Assembly (NCBI GenBank): GCA_024637145.1
Contig: JAGXFQ010000015.1
Coordinates: 1 to 64,000, forward strand
DNA from: Desulfobulbaceae bacterium
GTDB lineage: Bacteria > Desulfobacterota > Desulfobulbia > Desulfobulbales > SURF-16
Direction: 5' to 3'
DNA length: 64,000 nucleotides
Under the pieces are notes generated by a model. It did not search any database, was not told the origin of the DNA, and was given only the letters and a program-made list of their open reading frames with translations. Below are positions 55,283-64,000 of the stretch, in pieces. The position numbers and the translations under genes are program-made. The first letter of the stretch is position 1. Each line of letters begins with the position of its first letter.

Positions 55283-57055
55283 ATGTCCATACAATTAAAC
55301 AACGAACTGCACACCTCAGATGTTATCTGGCGCCTTGATCACCTCTACACAGGTCTTCTTGACCCCGCCCTCAGAAAGGATAGCAAGCGCTGCCAGCAAG
55401 AGGCTGAGGCCATTGCCGGCACGTATCGAGACAAGGTCGGGGATCTCACGGCCCGGGAACTTGCCGTGTTGGTGAAAAGGCTTGAAAATCTCTCTCTTCT
55501 TCTTGGCAAAATATCCACTTACGCCTTCTTGAATTTCAGCACCCAGGTGAAAAACGCTGAGGCCGGTGCCTTCCTGCAGGAAGTCCGAGAATTAGCGAGC
55601 CGGATGGGCAAAGAGATCGTTTTCTTTGATCTGGAATGGGCAAAAACCGAGAAGAAAGTGGCTGATCCTCTCCTGCAGGATGCCCACCTCACTCATTATC
55701 GCCATTATCTCACCACCATCCGCCGTTATGCGGATCATCTCCTTGGCAGTGCCGAGGAAGAGCTGCTCTTGGAGAAAGCGCCGGTGGGTTCCTCAAGCTG
55801 GACAGATCTCTTTGACAAGGTCTTTGGCCATCTCACCTTCGGAAGCCGGCAGCGCAGTGAAGAGGAGGTGCTCTCTGACCTCTATTCCCCTGAGCGCCAA
55901 GTCCGGATCCAGGCGGCTGAAGAAATGAGCGCCGGACTCAGGTCGCAACTCCATATCATCACCCATATTTTCAATACCATCCTTGCCGACAAGATGATTA
56001 CCGATCGGCTGCGCCACTATCCCTCCTGGGTGAGTTCCATGAATCTGGCCAATGAGCTGAGCGATGCTACGGTTTCAGTCCTGGTTACCGCGGTAACCCA
56101 GCGCTATGATATTGTGCAGCGCTACTACTGCCTGAAGAAAAAGGTGCTGGGTCTCGATACCCTCTTTGATTATGACCGCTACGCCCCCCTGCCCCATTTG
56201 CCGGATAAAAAGGTGAACTGGCCGCAATGTCAGGAGATGGTCTTAACGGCCTTTCGCGCTTTTTCACCGAAGATGGCGGAGATCGCCTCTTTCTTTTTTG
56301 ATCGCGGCTGGATACATGCCCCTGTGATGGCCGGTAAACAGAGCGGCGCCTTTGCCCACCCCTGCGTGCCCGGTATACATCCCTACGTGCTGGTCAACTA
56401 CATGGGCAATGTCCGCGACGTCTCCACCGTGGCCCATGAACTCGGCCACGGCGTTCATCAATATCTGGCGGCTGAAAAGGGCTATTATAACAGCGACACC
56501 CCGCTGGTCCTGGCGGAAACCGCCTCTGTCTTTGCCGAGCTCCTTGTCTTCCACAGCCAACTCGAGCTTCTGGAGTCCGCTGAAGAGCGCCAGGCTTTTG
56601 TCTGCCAGAAACTGGAATCCATTTTTGCCACTGTTTTCAGGCAAATAGCCATGAATCGCTTTGAAGAGCGGATCCACTCCAGCCGCCGTGAGCAGGGGGA
56701 GCTTTCCTGGGAATTGTTCAGTAAAGAGTGGCGGGCAACCCAGGAAGAGATGTTTGGCGATGCCGTCACCCTCACTGAAAACTATGCCCTCTGGTGGTCC
56801 TATATCCCCCATTTTCTCCACACGCCCGGCTATGTTTACTCTTATGCTTTTGGCGAACTTCTGGTCCTTGCCCTCTACAACCTCTACCAAACCGGTGATC
56901 CACATTTTGTGGCCAAATATGAGGCCTTGCTGGCTGCAGGGGGCACCCTTTCCCCCTATGACCTGGTTGAACCCTTTGGGGTGGATCTCAATGATCCCCT
57001 CTTCTGGCAAGGCGGGCTGGCCACCATTGACCGCATGCTCACCTCTGTGGAATAG
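55283..57055 (+). CDS. pepF: oligoendopeptidase F, M3 family
   Basis: The 590-residue cytosolic zinc peptidase degrades short peptides. The zinc motif HELGH is in VAHELGHGVHQYL near residue 380, and the third ligand lies in VLAETASVFAELL about 25 residues on. Length and the N-terminal helical domain are typical of PepF-type M3B members. It has its own promoter. No ribosome site is apparent before the ATG. Confidence 0.95.
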   Translation: MSIQLNNELHTSDVIWRLDHLYTGLLDPALRKDSKRCQQEAEAIAGTYRDKVGDLTARELAVLVKRLENLSLLLGKISTYAFLNFSTQVKNAEAGAFLQEVRELASRMGKEIVFFDLEWAKTEKKVADPLLQDAHLTHYRHYLTTIRRYADHLLGSAEEELLLEKAPVGSSSWTDLFDKVFGHLTFGSRQRSEEEVLSDLYSPERQVRIQAAEEMSAGLRSQLHIITHIFNTILADKMITDRLRHYPSWVSSMNLANELSDATVSVLVTAVTQRYDIVQRYYCLKKKVLGLDTLFDYDRYAPLPHLPDKKVNWPQCQEMVLTAFRAFSPKMAEIASFFFDRGWIHAPVMAGKQSGAFAHPCVPGIHPYVLVNYMGNVRDVSTVAHELGHGVHQYLAAEKGYYNSDTPLVLAETASVFAELLVFHSQLELLESAEERQAFVCQKLESIFATVFRQIAMNRFEERIHSSRREQGELSWELFSKEWRATQEEMFGDAVTLTENYALWWSYIPHFLHTPGYVYSYAFGELLVLALYNLYQTGDPHFVAKYEALLAAGGTLSPYDLVEPFGVDLNDPLFWQGGLATIDRMLTSVE

Positions 57056-57109
57056 GTTACAGATGACTCTTTTCTCTTTAGCTCTCTCTTTGGCTGCTGC
57101 ACCCTGGCA

Positions 57110-60100
57110 ATGAAAAAGATCTTCTTTTTCATTACAGCCTTTTTTTTCCTGGTGGTGGCCGGGCTGATCATCAGCGCCCCCTTTTTGATCGAAAATCAAA
57201 AGGTGCAAGAGCAGATATTGAGGCGCCTAAACAGTGTTTATCTGGTTAATGCCGAGGTCAAAGAGATAACCTTCACTTGGCTGCCCCTCCCCCACCTCAA
57301 GATGACGCAGCTTGTGGTGCGTCATGAAGATTTCAGCGCCACCAGCCCCCAGGCCATTTTCTATCCCTCCTGGAAGCTGCCTTTTGGTTTTTCCTCTTTA
57401 GGCCACCTGCAGCTCCTTGATCCCCTCTTTCAGCTGCACAGATTCCAGGCCATGGCCCTGGGAGTTGAGGCACTCTCCCTGGACCTGCCTGAGGTGAAGC
57501 TGCAGATTCAAAACGGCACCCTGCGCCTGCCTGGGCAGCAGAATGGTCTTGGCAACACCCAGCAGGTCTCCCTTGGCAACATTTCGGCAAGCCTTGCCGT
57601 CCATGGCAGCAGAACCACTTTTTCCTGGCAGAGTGATGCCAGTTTTGCCGAGCATCTGGAGTTCACCGGTGAATTCGGAGAAAAAGGTGAGGGCACCCTG
57701 CAGGGAGAGGTGAGAGAACTTGATCTCCAGAAAATAGCGGCTCAACCCTCAGCAACCCTTGTCTCCCCCCTTGCTGACCCCTCCACCTTCTCCTTCCTCT
57801 TGAAGAAAAAGGGTGCCGGGACGCATCTCAACCTGCAGGGAGAAATCCCTGATTTTTCCCTGACCCGTCTTGGCGCCACAGAGGATTTCAGGCTCGGCAA
57901 GGGAGATCTGCAACTGCAGCTGGACTCCGCAAACCGCTTTTCCCTGCTGATCAATGATCTTGTTTTTCTCCAACCCCGGCTGCAGATAAGTGGCGAGATT
58001 GCTCGTTATGTGCCGGCGGCCCAAGAGGAGGCCCATATAAAAATTGATCTCCAGGCCCAAGATGTGGACTTGACCGCGGTGCGCCAACCGGTCCTCAGCC
58101 TCTTGGGCGACAGTTCCGTGGCCAGACTGGTAGGCGATATTGTGCAGCGGGCTCAGGTCAACAGTGCCTCTTATTTTTTTGATGCCCCGGTGCCCGCCTT
58201 TGCCGATATCCGCGCCATGACCATTGCCGTGGACATCGCGGCTGCCGACATTCATCTGGCCGCTATTCCCCTTGATCTGAAAAATGCCCAGGGGCCTATT
58301 CTTATTAAAGATGGCGTTCTTACGGGCAGGGATATCACCACCTGGGTGGGTGATGCCAAGGGAACCCAGGGCGCCTTTCTGGTCGGCCTGGCCCCTGACA
58401 AACACGGCCTGGAGGTTGATGTGGATATTAATGCCAACCTCCAGGAATTGCCGGCAGTTCTTCGTACCGTCATTGATCACCAGGAGGTGGTTGCTGAGCT
58501 GGAGAGGATACAGGGCAGCGGCCGCGCCAGCGCTCATCTCCGTATCGGTGACGATCTTCGGGATTTCCATGTCCTGGTTGCTGTGGACAAATATGAGGAT
58601 GCTGAAGTGCGCTATGAGCGGCTGCCTTGGCCCCTGCGCCTGGAATCAGGGGATCTGCGGGTAAGCGACACCTCTGTCACCTGGAAGAATATCAAGGCCC
58701 ACATGGCGGCGCATACCATCCGGGAAACCAGTGGCCACGCTGCCTGGGATGACCAGACCATCCCCCTTTCCATCGACTCACTCCGTCTCTTTCTGGACGC
58801 CAATACCCTGTGGGGAGAGGTACGACACTACCCCCTTTTGACTGAGGCCGTTACAGGCCTTGTCGACTCTATCCAAGGCAGTGTGGAGGTAACAGGAACC
58901 TTGAGCGGACCTTTTTTCAGGCCAACAGAGTATAGATACAGCTTTGATACCAAGGTAAAAGATCTCCTCTTTTCGACTCCTGCCCTGCCCACAGAGATTG
59001 CGGTTGAAAAGGGGCACGGCACCATTGGCCACCAGGAGATCACGATTGCAGCCAGCTCAGGCTCCTTGTTCGGCCATAAAATTCATTTGAGTGGCAACCT
59101 TGTTCATGACCATTGGCAGAAGTGGGCCGTAAATCTCCAGACAAACGGCCTGTTCGCCGAAGAACATTTCAACTGGCTCACCAGCAAGGATATTTTGCCA
59201 GACCTTTTTATTCCCCGCCTGCCCTACCGTGTGGAGACCATGCATATCCGCTGGGATGACGAACTTTTCAACCTGACCGGCAAGCTCTTCTCTGCCGACG
59301 ACACAACCTCTCTGGAGCTGGAGATCAAGGAGCAGGCAGATCTCTTCTCCACCACCTTCCAGGTGAAAAACCAGGCGGACAAGGCCTCTCTTGCTCTGCA
59401 ATGGCAGGAGGAAAACGAGACATTGAGCGCCGCCTTTCAGGGAAATATCTCCGGCACCTCCCTCCAGGCCCTGGTTGATGCCGGCAGCCTGAGCTTCGAT
59501 ACCCTAAGCGGTGATTTCAAGCTCCTCAAAAAACAGGAGGGGAAAACAGCAAAGGTCGATCTTGATTTCAACGGCACCCTGCAAGGCCGCAATATCCAAT
59601 GGCCCTGGAGCAGGGATAAAACCCTTTTCACCATCCCCACCCTTGATCTTGTGGGTGAGGGCCCTCTTTTGCAGATCAAAGAGCTGCAAGCTGATTTCAA
59701 CCAGGAGTCTCTCACCGCCAGAGGGTCCTTTTCCTCCCAACCCGGCGCCGGTCATTTTGAACTCGACCTGACGGCGCCCCCCTCACTCACCACCACAAAT
59801 ATTGAACAATTTCAAAAAAATCTTGATCATTTTCTCTCTACGATCCAGGATGACAAAAAAGAAGAGGGTATATGGTCAGGGTACGAAATTTCGGCCCTCC
59901 TCAATTTTGATTGCGACCGCTTCATTGTCCCCTTTGGCACTCCGCAAAAAATCGGTGAGCCCCTCTATCCCTACCAGCTGCCGTTTACACCCCTGAAAGG
60001 GAGCTATCATTTCAGCAAAACCGCATCGGCCCTGCACCTGCAACAAAGCAAGGTCTGTGATGTTGAGGTTAACGGCCAGCTCAGCTGGCAGGGGCCTAAG

Positions 60101-60745
60101 GAAACGAGCAAGGAACTTTTCCTGTCAACTCCGGCCGACACCGCCCTCAACTTCGAGGATTTCCTTTCCTGTTTTAATTTTGACCGCTTTATTGAAGGTC
60201 CACTCCACATCTCCGGTCGCATCTATTCTGACACCACGCTCTGTAAAGGGGGAGGCCTCCTCATCTCTTCTCAGAAAGGGAAGATAAAGAGGTTTGTCGC
60301 CCTGGCCAAGACCTTGAGTCTCATCAATATTACCGGCCTGTCCGGGGCAATCTGGACGGAGGGCTTTTATTATAACGCCTTGGAGATTTCGGGGAATATC
60401 TGTGATAATATTTTCACCATCGAAAAGGCCTTTATTGATGGTGATGGGGTGAATATCATTGCCACCGGGGAGATCAATCTCACCACCATGGAGTATGATC
60501 TCACCTTATTTGTGGTCCCCTTTTCCACCATCACGGGCCTGGTAACCAAGGTGCCCCTGGTGGGCCGTGTTCTGGGTGGCAAAGAAGGCAGGATTATTTC
60601 CGTACCCGTGAAGGTCACCGGACCTCTCAATGATCCAGACATAAACTTCATTTCCCCCTCTGCTATCGGCGAGGCAACACGGGCCTGGATCCTTGACACC
60701 ATTACCCTGCCCTTTGACTGGATGGTTCCGGAACAACAGGAGTAG
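57110..60745 (+). CDS. large AsmA-family envelope protein
   Basis: The 1211-residue protein has one N-terminal membrane helix (about residues 4-26) and a long periplasmic body of repeated beta strands, as in AsmA, TamB and YhdP. The last 150 residues (LINITGLSGAIWTEGFYYN, then ISVPVKVTGPLNDPDINFI) resemble the AsmA C-terminal region. Such bridge-like proteins are linked to lipid transport between the two membranes. It follows pepF by 54 bases. Which subgroup it belongs to is not certain; size fits YhdP-type. Confidence 0.85.
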   Translation: MKKIFFFITAFFFLVVAGLIISAPFLIENQKVQEQILRRLNSVYLVNAEVKEITFTWLPLPHLKMTQLVVRHEDFSATSPQAIFYPSWKLPFGFSSLGHLQLLDPLFQLHRFQAMALGVEALSLDLPEVKLQIQNGTLRLPGQQNGLGNTQQVSLGNISASLAVHGSRTTFSWQSDASFAEHLEFTGEFGEKGEGTLQGEVRELDLQKIAAQPSATLVSPLADPSTFSFLLKKKGAGTHLNLQGEIPDFSLTRLGATEDFRLGKGDLQLQLDSANRFSLLINDLVFLQPRLQISGEIARYVPAAQEEAHIKIDLQAQDVDLTAVRQPVLSLLGDSSVARLVGDIVQRAQVNSASYFFDAPVPAFADIRAMTIAVDIAAADIHLAAIPLDLKNAQGPILIKDGVLTGRDITTWVGDAKGTQGAFLVGLAPDKHGLEVDVDINANLQELPAVLRTVIDHQEVVAELERIQGSGRASAHLRIGDDLRDFHVLVAVDKYEDAEVRYERLPWPLRLESGDLRVSDTSVTWKNIKAHMAAHTIRETSGHAAWDDQTIPLSIDSLRLFLDANTLWGEVRHYPLLTEAVTGLVDSIQGSVEVTGTLSGPFFRPTEYRYSFDTKVKDLLFSTPALPTEIAVEKGHGTIGHQEITIAASSGSLFGHKIHLSGNLVHDHWQKWAVNLQTNGLFAEEHFNWLTSKDILPDLFIPRLPYRVETMHIRWDDELFNLTGKLFSADDTTSLELEIKEQADLFSTTFQVKNQADKASLALQWQEENETLSAAFQGNISGTSLQALVDAGSLSFDTLSGDFKLLKKQEGKTAKVDLDFNGTLQGRNIQWPWSRDKTLFTIPTLDLVGEGPLLQIKELQADFNQESLTARGSFSSQPGAGHFELDLTAPPSLTTTNIEQFQKNLDHFLSTIQDDKKEEGIWSGYEISALLNFDCDRFIVPFGTPQKIGEPLYPYQLPFTPLKGSYHFSKTASALHLQQSKVCDVEVNGQLSWQGPKETSKELFLSTPADTALNFEDFLSCFNFDRFIEGPLHISGRIYSDTTLCKGGGLLISSQKGKIKRFVALAKTLSLINITGLSGAIWTEGFYYNALEISGNICDNIFTIEKAFIDGDGVNIIATGEINLTTMEYDLTLFVVPFSTITGLVTKVPLVGRVLGGKEGRIISVPVKVTGPLNDPDINFISPSAIGEATRAWILDTITLPFDWMVPEQQE

Positions 60746-60844
60746 GGACAGCAAGCAGCAACCCCCTGATCAACCCGTATGCCTTAGAAAAGCCTGAGGC
60801 ACTTTCCCTTTTAATGAAACGCACGCCAAAGTGCAGGTAAAAAT

Positions 60845-61048
60845 ATGGCCCTTACGCTCCTTGCCCTTTTCCTCATTTTAGCAGGTGGCCTGATCACCAT
60901 ATTGTTCTGGGTTCCCGGGGTGGTAAAACGCTCACAATTAAAGGAATATATGGGGCAACGATATCCCCTGGTCTATCTCTTTTATTTCATCAACGGCCCC
61001 TTTTTACTGATTGCCGGCCTCTATCTCCTCTGGTTCCAACTGGGCTGA
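60845..61048 (+). CDS. small two-helix membrane protein
   Basis: The 67-residue product has two hydrophobic segments (about residues 3-24 and 43-64) separated by a short basic loop (VVKRSQLKEYMGQRYP). I do not recognise the family. It lies 99 bases after the AsmA-like gene and overlaps the 3' end of the convergent tcdA gene by 45 bases. A hairpin (GCCTTAG with CTGAGGC) lies between it and the AsmA-like gene. Confidence 0.55.
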   Translation: MALTLLALFLILAGGLITILFWVPGVVKRSQLKEYMGQRYPLVYLFYFINGPFLLIAGLYLLWFQLG

Positions 61049-61816
61049 CAGGGAGCCAGGGGACCCCGGACCTTCATAGCCGGCCAACAGGGTATAGAGG
61101 GCGGTATTGGCGACAATAAGACCGAAAATGCCGGTGAGGGTGGGCAGACTTCCCAGCAAGCGCCGGGGCCGGCCCTGATGATGAGGAGAAGGCCCTCTCT
61201 GGGCATATTCTTCCGGTTCTCCATAATCAAAATCTATTTCTTCGGTGGAATAGACACAGGTTATGCCTGCACCCACCCCGTTTTGGCGCAGTTTCTTGCG
61301 CAATCTTCTGGCCAAGGGGCATTTTTTTGTCTTGAGTAGATCATCGACGACGATCTTGGTGGGATCCGTGCGCAGGGCCGCCCCCATTGAGGAGACAAGG
61401 GGGATATTCTGCCTGTAGGCGCTGGCCAGGAGAGCGATCTTGGAACTTAAAGAATCAATGGCATCAATGAGCAGGTCCGGTCTGGGCCTCAGGATTTCAG
61501 GGATGGTATCCTGATTGGCAAAAAGGGGGAGCGCCTCCACTTCACAGCGGGGGTTTATGTCCAGCACCCTTTTTTTTGCCGCCTCTACCTTGAGCATGCC
61601 CTGGGTGGAATCAAGGGCATGCAGTTGCCGGTTGATATTGGAGATGCCCACCACATCAAAATCCACCAGCCTTATCCGGCCGATTCCGGCCCGGGCCAGT
61701 CCCTCCAGGGCGTAGCCCCCCACCGCACCGACCCCGACAATGGTTACCGACCTGGCCTGCAGCCAGGCGGTCTTGTCATGGCCTAAGAGTTTTTCAATAC
61801 GTAGAAAGCGATCCAT
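61004..61816 (-). CDS. tcdA: tRNA threonylcarbamoyladenosine dehydratase (TcdA/CsdL-type ThiF protein)
   Basis: The 270-residue E1-like protein has the ATP-binding Rossmann loop VGVGAVGGYALEGLARAG (residues 28-45), then VDFDVVGISNINRQ. CPLARRLRKKLRQ near 169 and the C-terminal hydrophobic helix (FGLIVANTALYTLLAG) match TcdA, which cyclises t6A37 in tRNA. ATG at 61816 gives the usual MDRFLRIEKLLG start and overlaps tatD by 23 bases. A general ThiF-like enzyme is the alternative. Confidence 0.87.
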   Translation of the reverse strand: MDRFLRIEKLLGHDKTAWLQARSVTIVGVGAVGGYALEGLARAGIGRIRLVDFDVVGISNINRQLHALDSTQGMLKVEAAKKRVLDINPRCEVEALPLFANQDTIPEILRPRPDLLIDAIDSLSSKIALLASAYRQNIPLVSSMGAALRTDPTKIVVDDLLKTKKCPLARRLRKKLRQNGVGAGITCVYSTEEIDFDYGEPEEYAQRGPSPHHQGRPRRLLGSLPTLTGIFGLIVANTALYTLLAGYEGPGSPGSLSAQLEPEEIEAGNQ

Positions 61817-62549
61817 TTCTGTCAATAATCTGTACCAGCTCTGCCAGGGGTACATGGCGCAGGCGGGATACAAATAGGTAAAGGGGAGTAATAATCTGAC
61901 AATATTTCTTCAAGCCCGGCCCCTTATCCCCCTTATCCCCCTTGTGCACGGGAAAATCCGTCTCAAGCAGGAGATTTTCCAGAGGGGTGACTCGTAAGAC
62001 ATCCTGCAGCCGCTGCCGGGAGGGCTGGGTAACCCGGTTCGAGAAGGAAATCATCCCCCCCATGGCCACCAGCCTTTCCATAACCTCCCTTGAACCATGA
62101 AAGCCATGAATCATAAAGTTAATTTTTCCCTGATAGGACGCCAGAATCTCCAGCACCCTGCCCCAGGCCTTGACGCAATGAATGGCCACAAAACTCTTGG
62201 TGCCCATGGCGATATCAAGTTGTCTGATAAAGAGCTCTTCCTGGAGGGAGAAATCTGTGGCACAAAGACGGTCAAGGCCGATTTCTCCACAAAAACAATG
62301 GTCATCCTCAAGAAGAGCGGCAAGCAGTTGCAGGTCAGCAGCTGCCATGGCCGGCCTGATATGCCAAGGATGAATACCGTAAAAAGGGATGATCTGCGGA
62401 TAATGGGCGGCCGCGGCAGTCAGTGCTGACCATTGGCTGGCACCGGTGGTATTGCAATAGAGCTTGGTGACATGACAGCCGGAGAGGGAATCAAAAAAAA
62501 CAGCCGCCGGTACCCCGGTGTCAAGCAGGTGGCAATGGCAATCAAGCAT
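61794..62549 (-). CDS. TatD-family metal-dependent hydrolase
   Basis: The 251-residue protein has the TatD metal ligands: DCHCHL at the start, Glu in CGEIGLD near residue 88, His residues in YGIHPWH and MIHGFHG, and LLETDFPVHKG near 195. Family members are nucleases or proofreading esterases. A 9-bp tandem repeat (61921-61946) encodes a KGDKGDKG insert just after the last motif. It overlaps tcdA. Which TatD paralogue it is cannot be told. Confidence 0.88.
   Translation of the reverse strand: MLDCHCHLLDTGVPAAVFFDSLSGCHVTKLYCNTTGASQWSALTAAAAHYPQIIPFYGIHPWHIRPAMAAADLQLLAALLEDDHCFCGEIGLDRLCATDFSLQEELFIRQLDIAMGTKSFVAIHCVKAWGRVLEILASYQGKINFMIHGFHGSREVMERLVAMGGMISFSNRVTQPSRQRLQDVLRVTPLENLLLETDFPVHKGDKGDKGPGLKKYCQIITPLYLFVSRLRHVPLAELVQIIDRNGSLSTY
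61921..61946. repeat. 9-bp tandem repeat inside tatD-like gene
   Basis: CCTTATCCC occurs twice, followed by a partial CCTTGTGC. It keeps frame and encodes repeated Lys-Gly-Asp. Confidence 0.7.
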
Positions 62550-62657
62550 AAGGATAGGGACACGTTTGAGGTTTTCAAAAAAGGTGCAGAGTCTTTGCCC
62601 TGAGAGATTAAGCCGCCATCATTCTCAATAATCCCTTATAGATCGCGGTGTTTGCCC

Positions 62658-62687
62658 TTGACAAGCAGGAGAGAGGCATTGTACTTA
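62658..62687 (+). promoter_or_regulatory. possible promoter for nadC
   Basis: A perfect TTGACA (62658-62663) is followed 18 bases later by a weak TACTTA (62682-62687). The leader would be about 70 bases. Confidence 0.4.
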
Positions 62688-62763
62688 AAATCAATCAGAT
62701 TAAATATCTGGAGGCCGCTGTCCCCGGCTCACCTCTCCTTACCATAGAAAAAAACAGGCTGCC

Positions 62764-63594
62764 ATGGACCTTCTCTCCTTACAAAAGGATATCTCTCATT
62801 TTCTCCGAGAAGATCTCTCTACCGGCGATGTGACCTCCCAGGCCATTTTTTCACCTGATCTTATGGGCCAGGCGACCTTTAAGGCAAAAAGTTCCTTTGT
62901 CTGTGCGGGAATGGCCATTGCTGCTGAGGTGTTCCGCTGCCGCCTTGCTGATCTGCGCTATAGGGCCCTTGCTGACGGCTCTCTTGTCCAGCCGGGCCAA
63001 GAGGTCTTTTCCTGCCATGGCCCGGTACTGGAGCTTCTGCAGGCAGAGCGGGTGGCCCTGAATCTTGTCCAGCGCCTCTGTGGCATTGCCACCTTAACCC
63101 AGGCCTTTGTGAAAAGAATTGAAGGGTTGCCGGCCCGGATTACGGATACTCGTAAAACCACCCCTGGCCTGCGCGTTCTGGAAAAATATGCTGTTCGCGT
63201 CGGCGGCGGCCATAATCATCGTTTTACTCTCGCTGACGGGGTGATGATCAAGGACAATCATATTGCCGCCTGCGGCTCCATCGCCGCCGCGGTAAAACGA
63301 GTGCGGCAGCAGGCCCCCCACACCCTGAAGATCGAAGTGGAAACCGCAAACCTTGCCCAGGTTAAAGAGTGTCTTGCCGCCCGTGTTGATATCATTATGC
63401 TGGACAATATGTCTGCCGCGGCCATGAAAGAAGCGGTGCAGCTCATTAACGGCAAGGCCCTGATTGAGGCCTCAGGCGGCGTAACTCTCGAAAATATCCG
63501 CGAAATTGCCGGCACTGGCGTGGATATCATCTCCATCGGTGCCCTCACCCATTCTGCTCCCGCATCTGACATTAGTATGGAGCTATCCATATAG
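62764..63594 (+). CDS. nadC: nicotinate-nucleotide pyrophosphorylase (carboxylating)
   Basis: The 276-residue enzyme makes nicotinate mononucleotide from quinolinate and PRPP in NAD synthesis. The family motif RITDTRKTTPGLRVLEKYAV is near residue 120, VGGGHNHRFTL follows, and the C-terminal barrel shows IMLDNMSAAAMKEAV near 217. nadA and nadB are not in the window. No strong ribosome site is seen before the ATG. Confidence 0.96.
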   Translation: MDLLSLQKDISHFLREDLSTGDVTSQAIFSPDLMGQATFKAKSSFVCAGMAIAAEVFRCRLADLRYRALADGSLVQPGQEVFSCHGPVLELLQAERVALNLVQRLCGIATLTQAFVKRIEGLPARITDTRKTTPGLRVLEKYAVRVGGGHNHRFTLADGVMIKDNHIAACGSIAAAVKRVRQQAPHTLKIEVETANLAQVKECLAARVDIIMLDNMSAAAMKEAVQLINGKALIEASGGVTLENIREIAGTGVDIISIGALTHSAPASDISMELSI

Positions 63595-63695
63595 CCCCCA
63601 CGGGTTGTGCCTTGCTCTTTTTTTGTTTTCAGGTCCCGAAAAACCCTGAATAACAGGGAAATTCAAAAGATAAAAGTTTTGATATTTTAGATATT

Positions 63696-63701
63696 TATAA
63701 T
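63696..63701 (+). promoter_or_regulatory. possible -10 box before the last gene
   Basis: A perfect TATAAT lies 100 bases upstream of the ATG at 63801, but no good -35 is found at the proper distance. Confidence 0.35.
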
Positions 63702-63800
63702 ACACTATGACCGATAAAATCAATATACGAGAGGTATGAGCCGATACACTCTTCACCCTTATTCGATCTATGGCAACTCTCAACATAAAGAGGTAAGTTT

Positions 63801-64000
63801 ATGAAATCACGATTTCTGACAATTGTGACTCCCCTGCTGATGGTGCTGTTTCTGGTTGGCGGCAACAGTACCGCCTTCGGTTCCACCCCCCCCCCTGCCT
63901 ATACCTCGGCTGAATTAACCAACCGTTTAAAAACAGGTACTTACCTTCAAAAAACAGACAATCTGATGATCATCATTGATGGTCAGAGAGAATCTGGTTG
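63801..64000 (+). CDS. exported protein, 3' end cut by the window
   Basis: An open frame runs from ATG at 63801, after AGAGG, to the window end without a stop, giving 66 residues. It begins with a signal peptide (TIVTPLLMVLFLVGG, cleavage likely after AFG near residue 27), then PPPAYTSAELTNRLKTG and TDNLMIIIDGQRESG. The last part is reminiscent of DNF.VILD starts of OmpA- or vWA-like periplasmic proteins, a weak inference. The rest lies beyond the window. Confidence 0.7.
   Translation, partial: MKSRFLTIVTPLLMVLFLVGGNSTAFGSTPPPAYTSAELTNRLKTGTYLQKTDNLMIIIDGQRESG

Noticed and set aside
61004-61873. Longer start for tcdA at 61873
   Set aside because: It would add 19 atypical residues (MYPACAMYPWQSW) and overlap tatD by 80 bases; ATG at 61816 matches the family start.
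62648-62833. 61-codon plus-strand frame upstream of nadC
   Set aside because: It overlaps the nadC start in another frame and covers the probable promoter; no domain is seen.

Overview
The window reads as an ordinary chromosomal segment of a Gram-negative, anaerobe-like bacterium. It carries lpxB, a C-terminal-Phe outer-membrane-like protein, a large AsmA-family protein, a bactofilin, a menaquinone-type UbiE methyltransferase, a membrane polyferredoxin and a citramalate synthase. This mix, together with a DUF4911 gene beside miaB, suggests Desulfobacterota, possibly the Desulfobulbales. That placement is an inference from gene content, not from a marker comparison. Base composition looks moderately GC-rich in genes, with AT-rich gaps. 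I see no rRNA, tRNA, CRISPR array, transposase, integrase or phage gene.

Layout. 0.46-6.5 kb: metK-ahcY (SAM synthesis and SAH recycling), a split two-gene kinase module, and typA. 6.5-12 kb: a YihY-type membrane protein, a small outer-membrane-like protein, MscS, a small membrane protein, and MgtE. 11.7-21 kb: DegS-like protease coupled to a polyferredoxin, a CBS/DUF21 protein, pepA, a radical SAM protein, an M23 peptidase paired with a bactofilin, and serC. 21-28 kb: miaA-recJ, then purB-DUF4911-miaB-PHP. 28-39.6 kb: an orphan membrane protein, a VOC protein, a ComEA-like protein, lysC-cimA, a MepM-like peptidase, trmL-SH3 protein, a response regulator with TPRs, an AGCS symporter and leuB. 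39.6-40.7 kb: trmJ lying between two palindromic non-coding elements. 40.7-50.2 kb: a tail-anchored protein, an overlapping run of NSS transporter, unknown gene, Gfo/Idh/MocA oxidoreductase and lpxB, a molybdopterin-binding-domain protein, a polysaccharide deacetylase, a Bax-like protein and a cyclophilin. 50.3-64 kb: parE-parC-ubiE, pepF, a 1211-residue AsmA protein, tatD-tcdA, nadC and a truncated secreted protein.

Themes. Five genes modify the tRNA anticodon loop (miaA, miaB, trmL, trmJ, tcdA). Several act on the envelope: two M23 peptidases, bactofilin, Bax-like glucosaminidase, deacetylase, LpxB, AsmA. cimA, leuB, lysC and serC supply amino-acid precursors.

The most unusual content is non-coding: a 53-bp repeat present twice (148-200 and 40655-40707, two differences), a 144-bp imperfect palindrome that contains one copy, a 165-bp element with terminal inverted repeats, a 14-bp perfect inverted repeat between DUF4911 and miaB, and a roughly 100-nt foldable segment upstream of lysC. 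I found no clear new multi-gene system.
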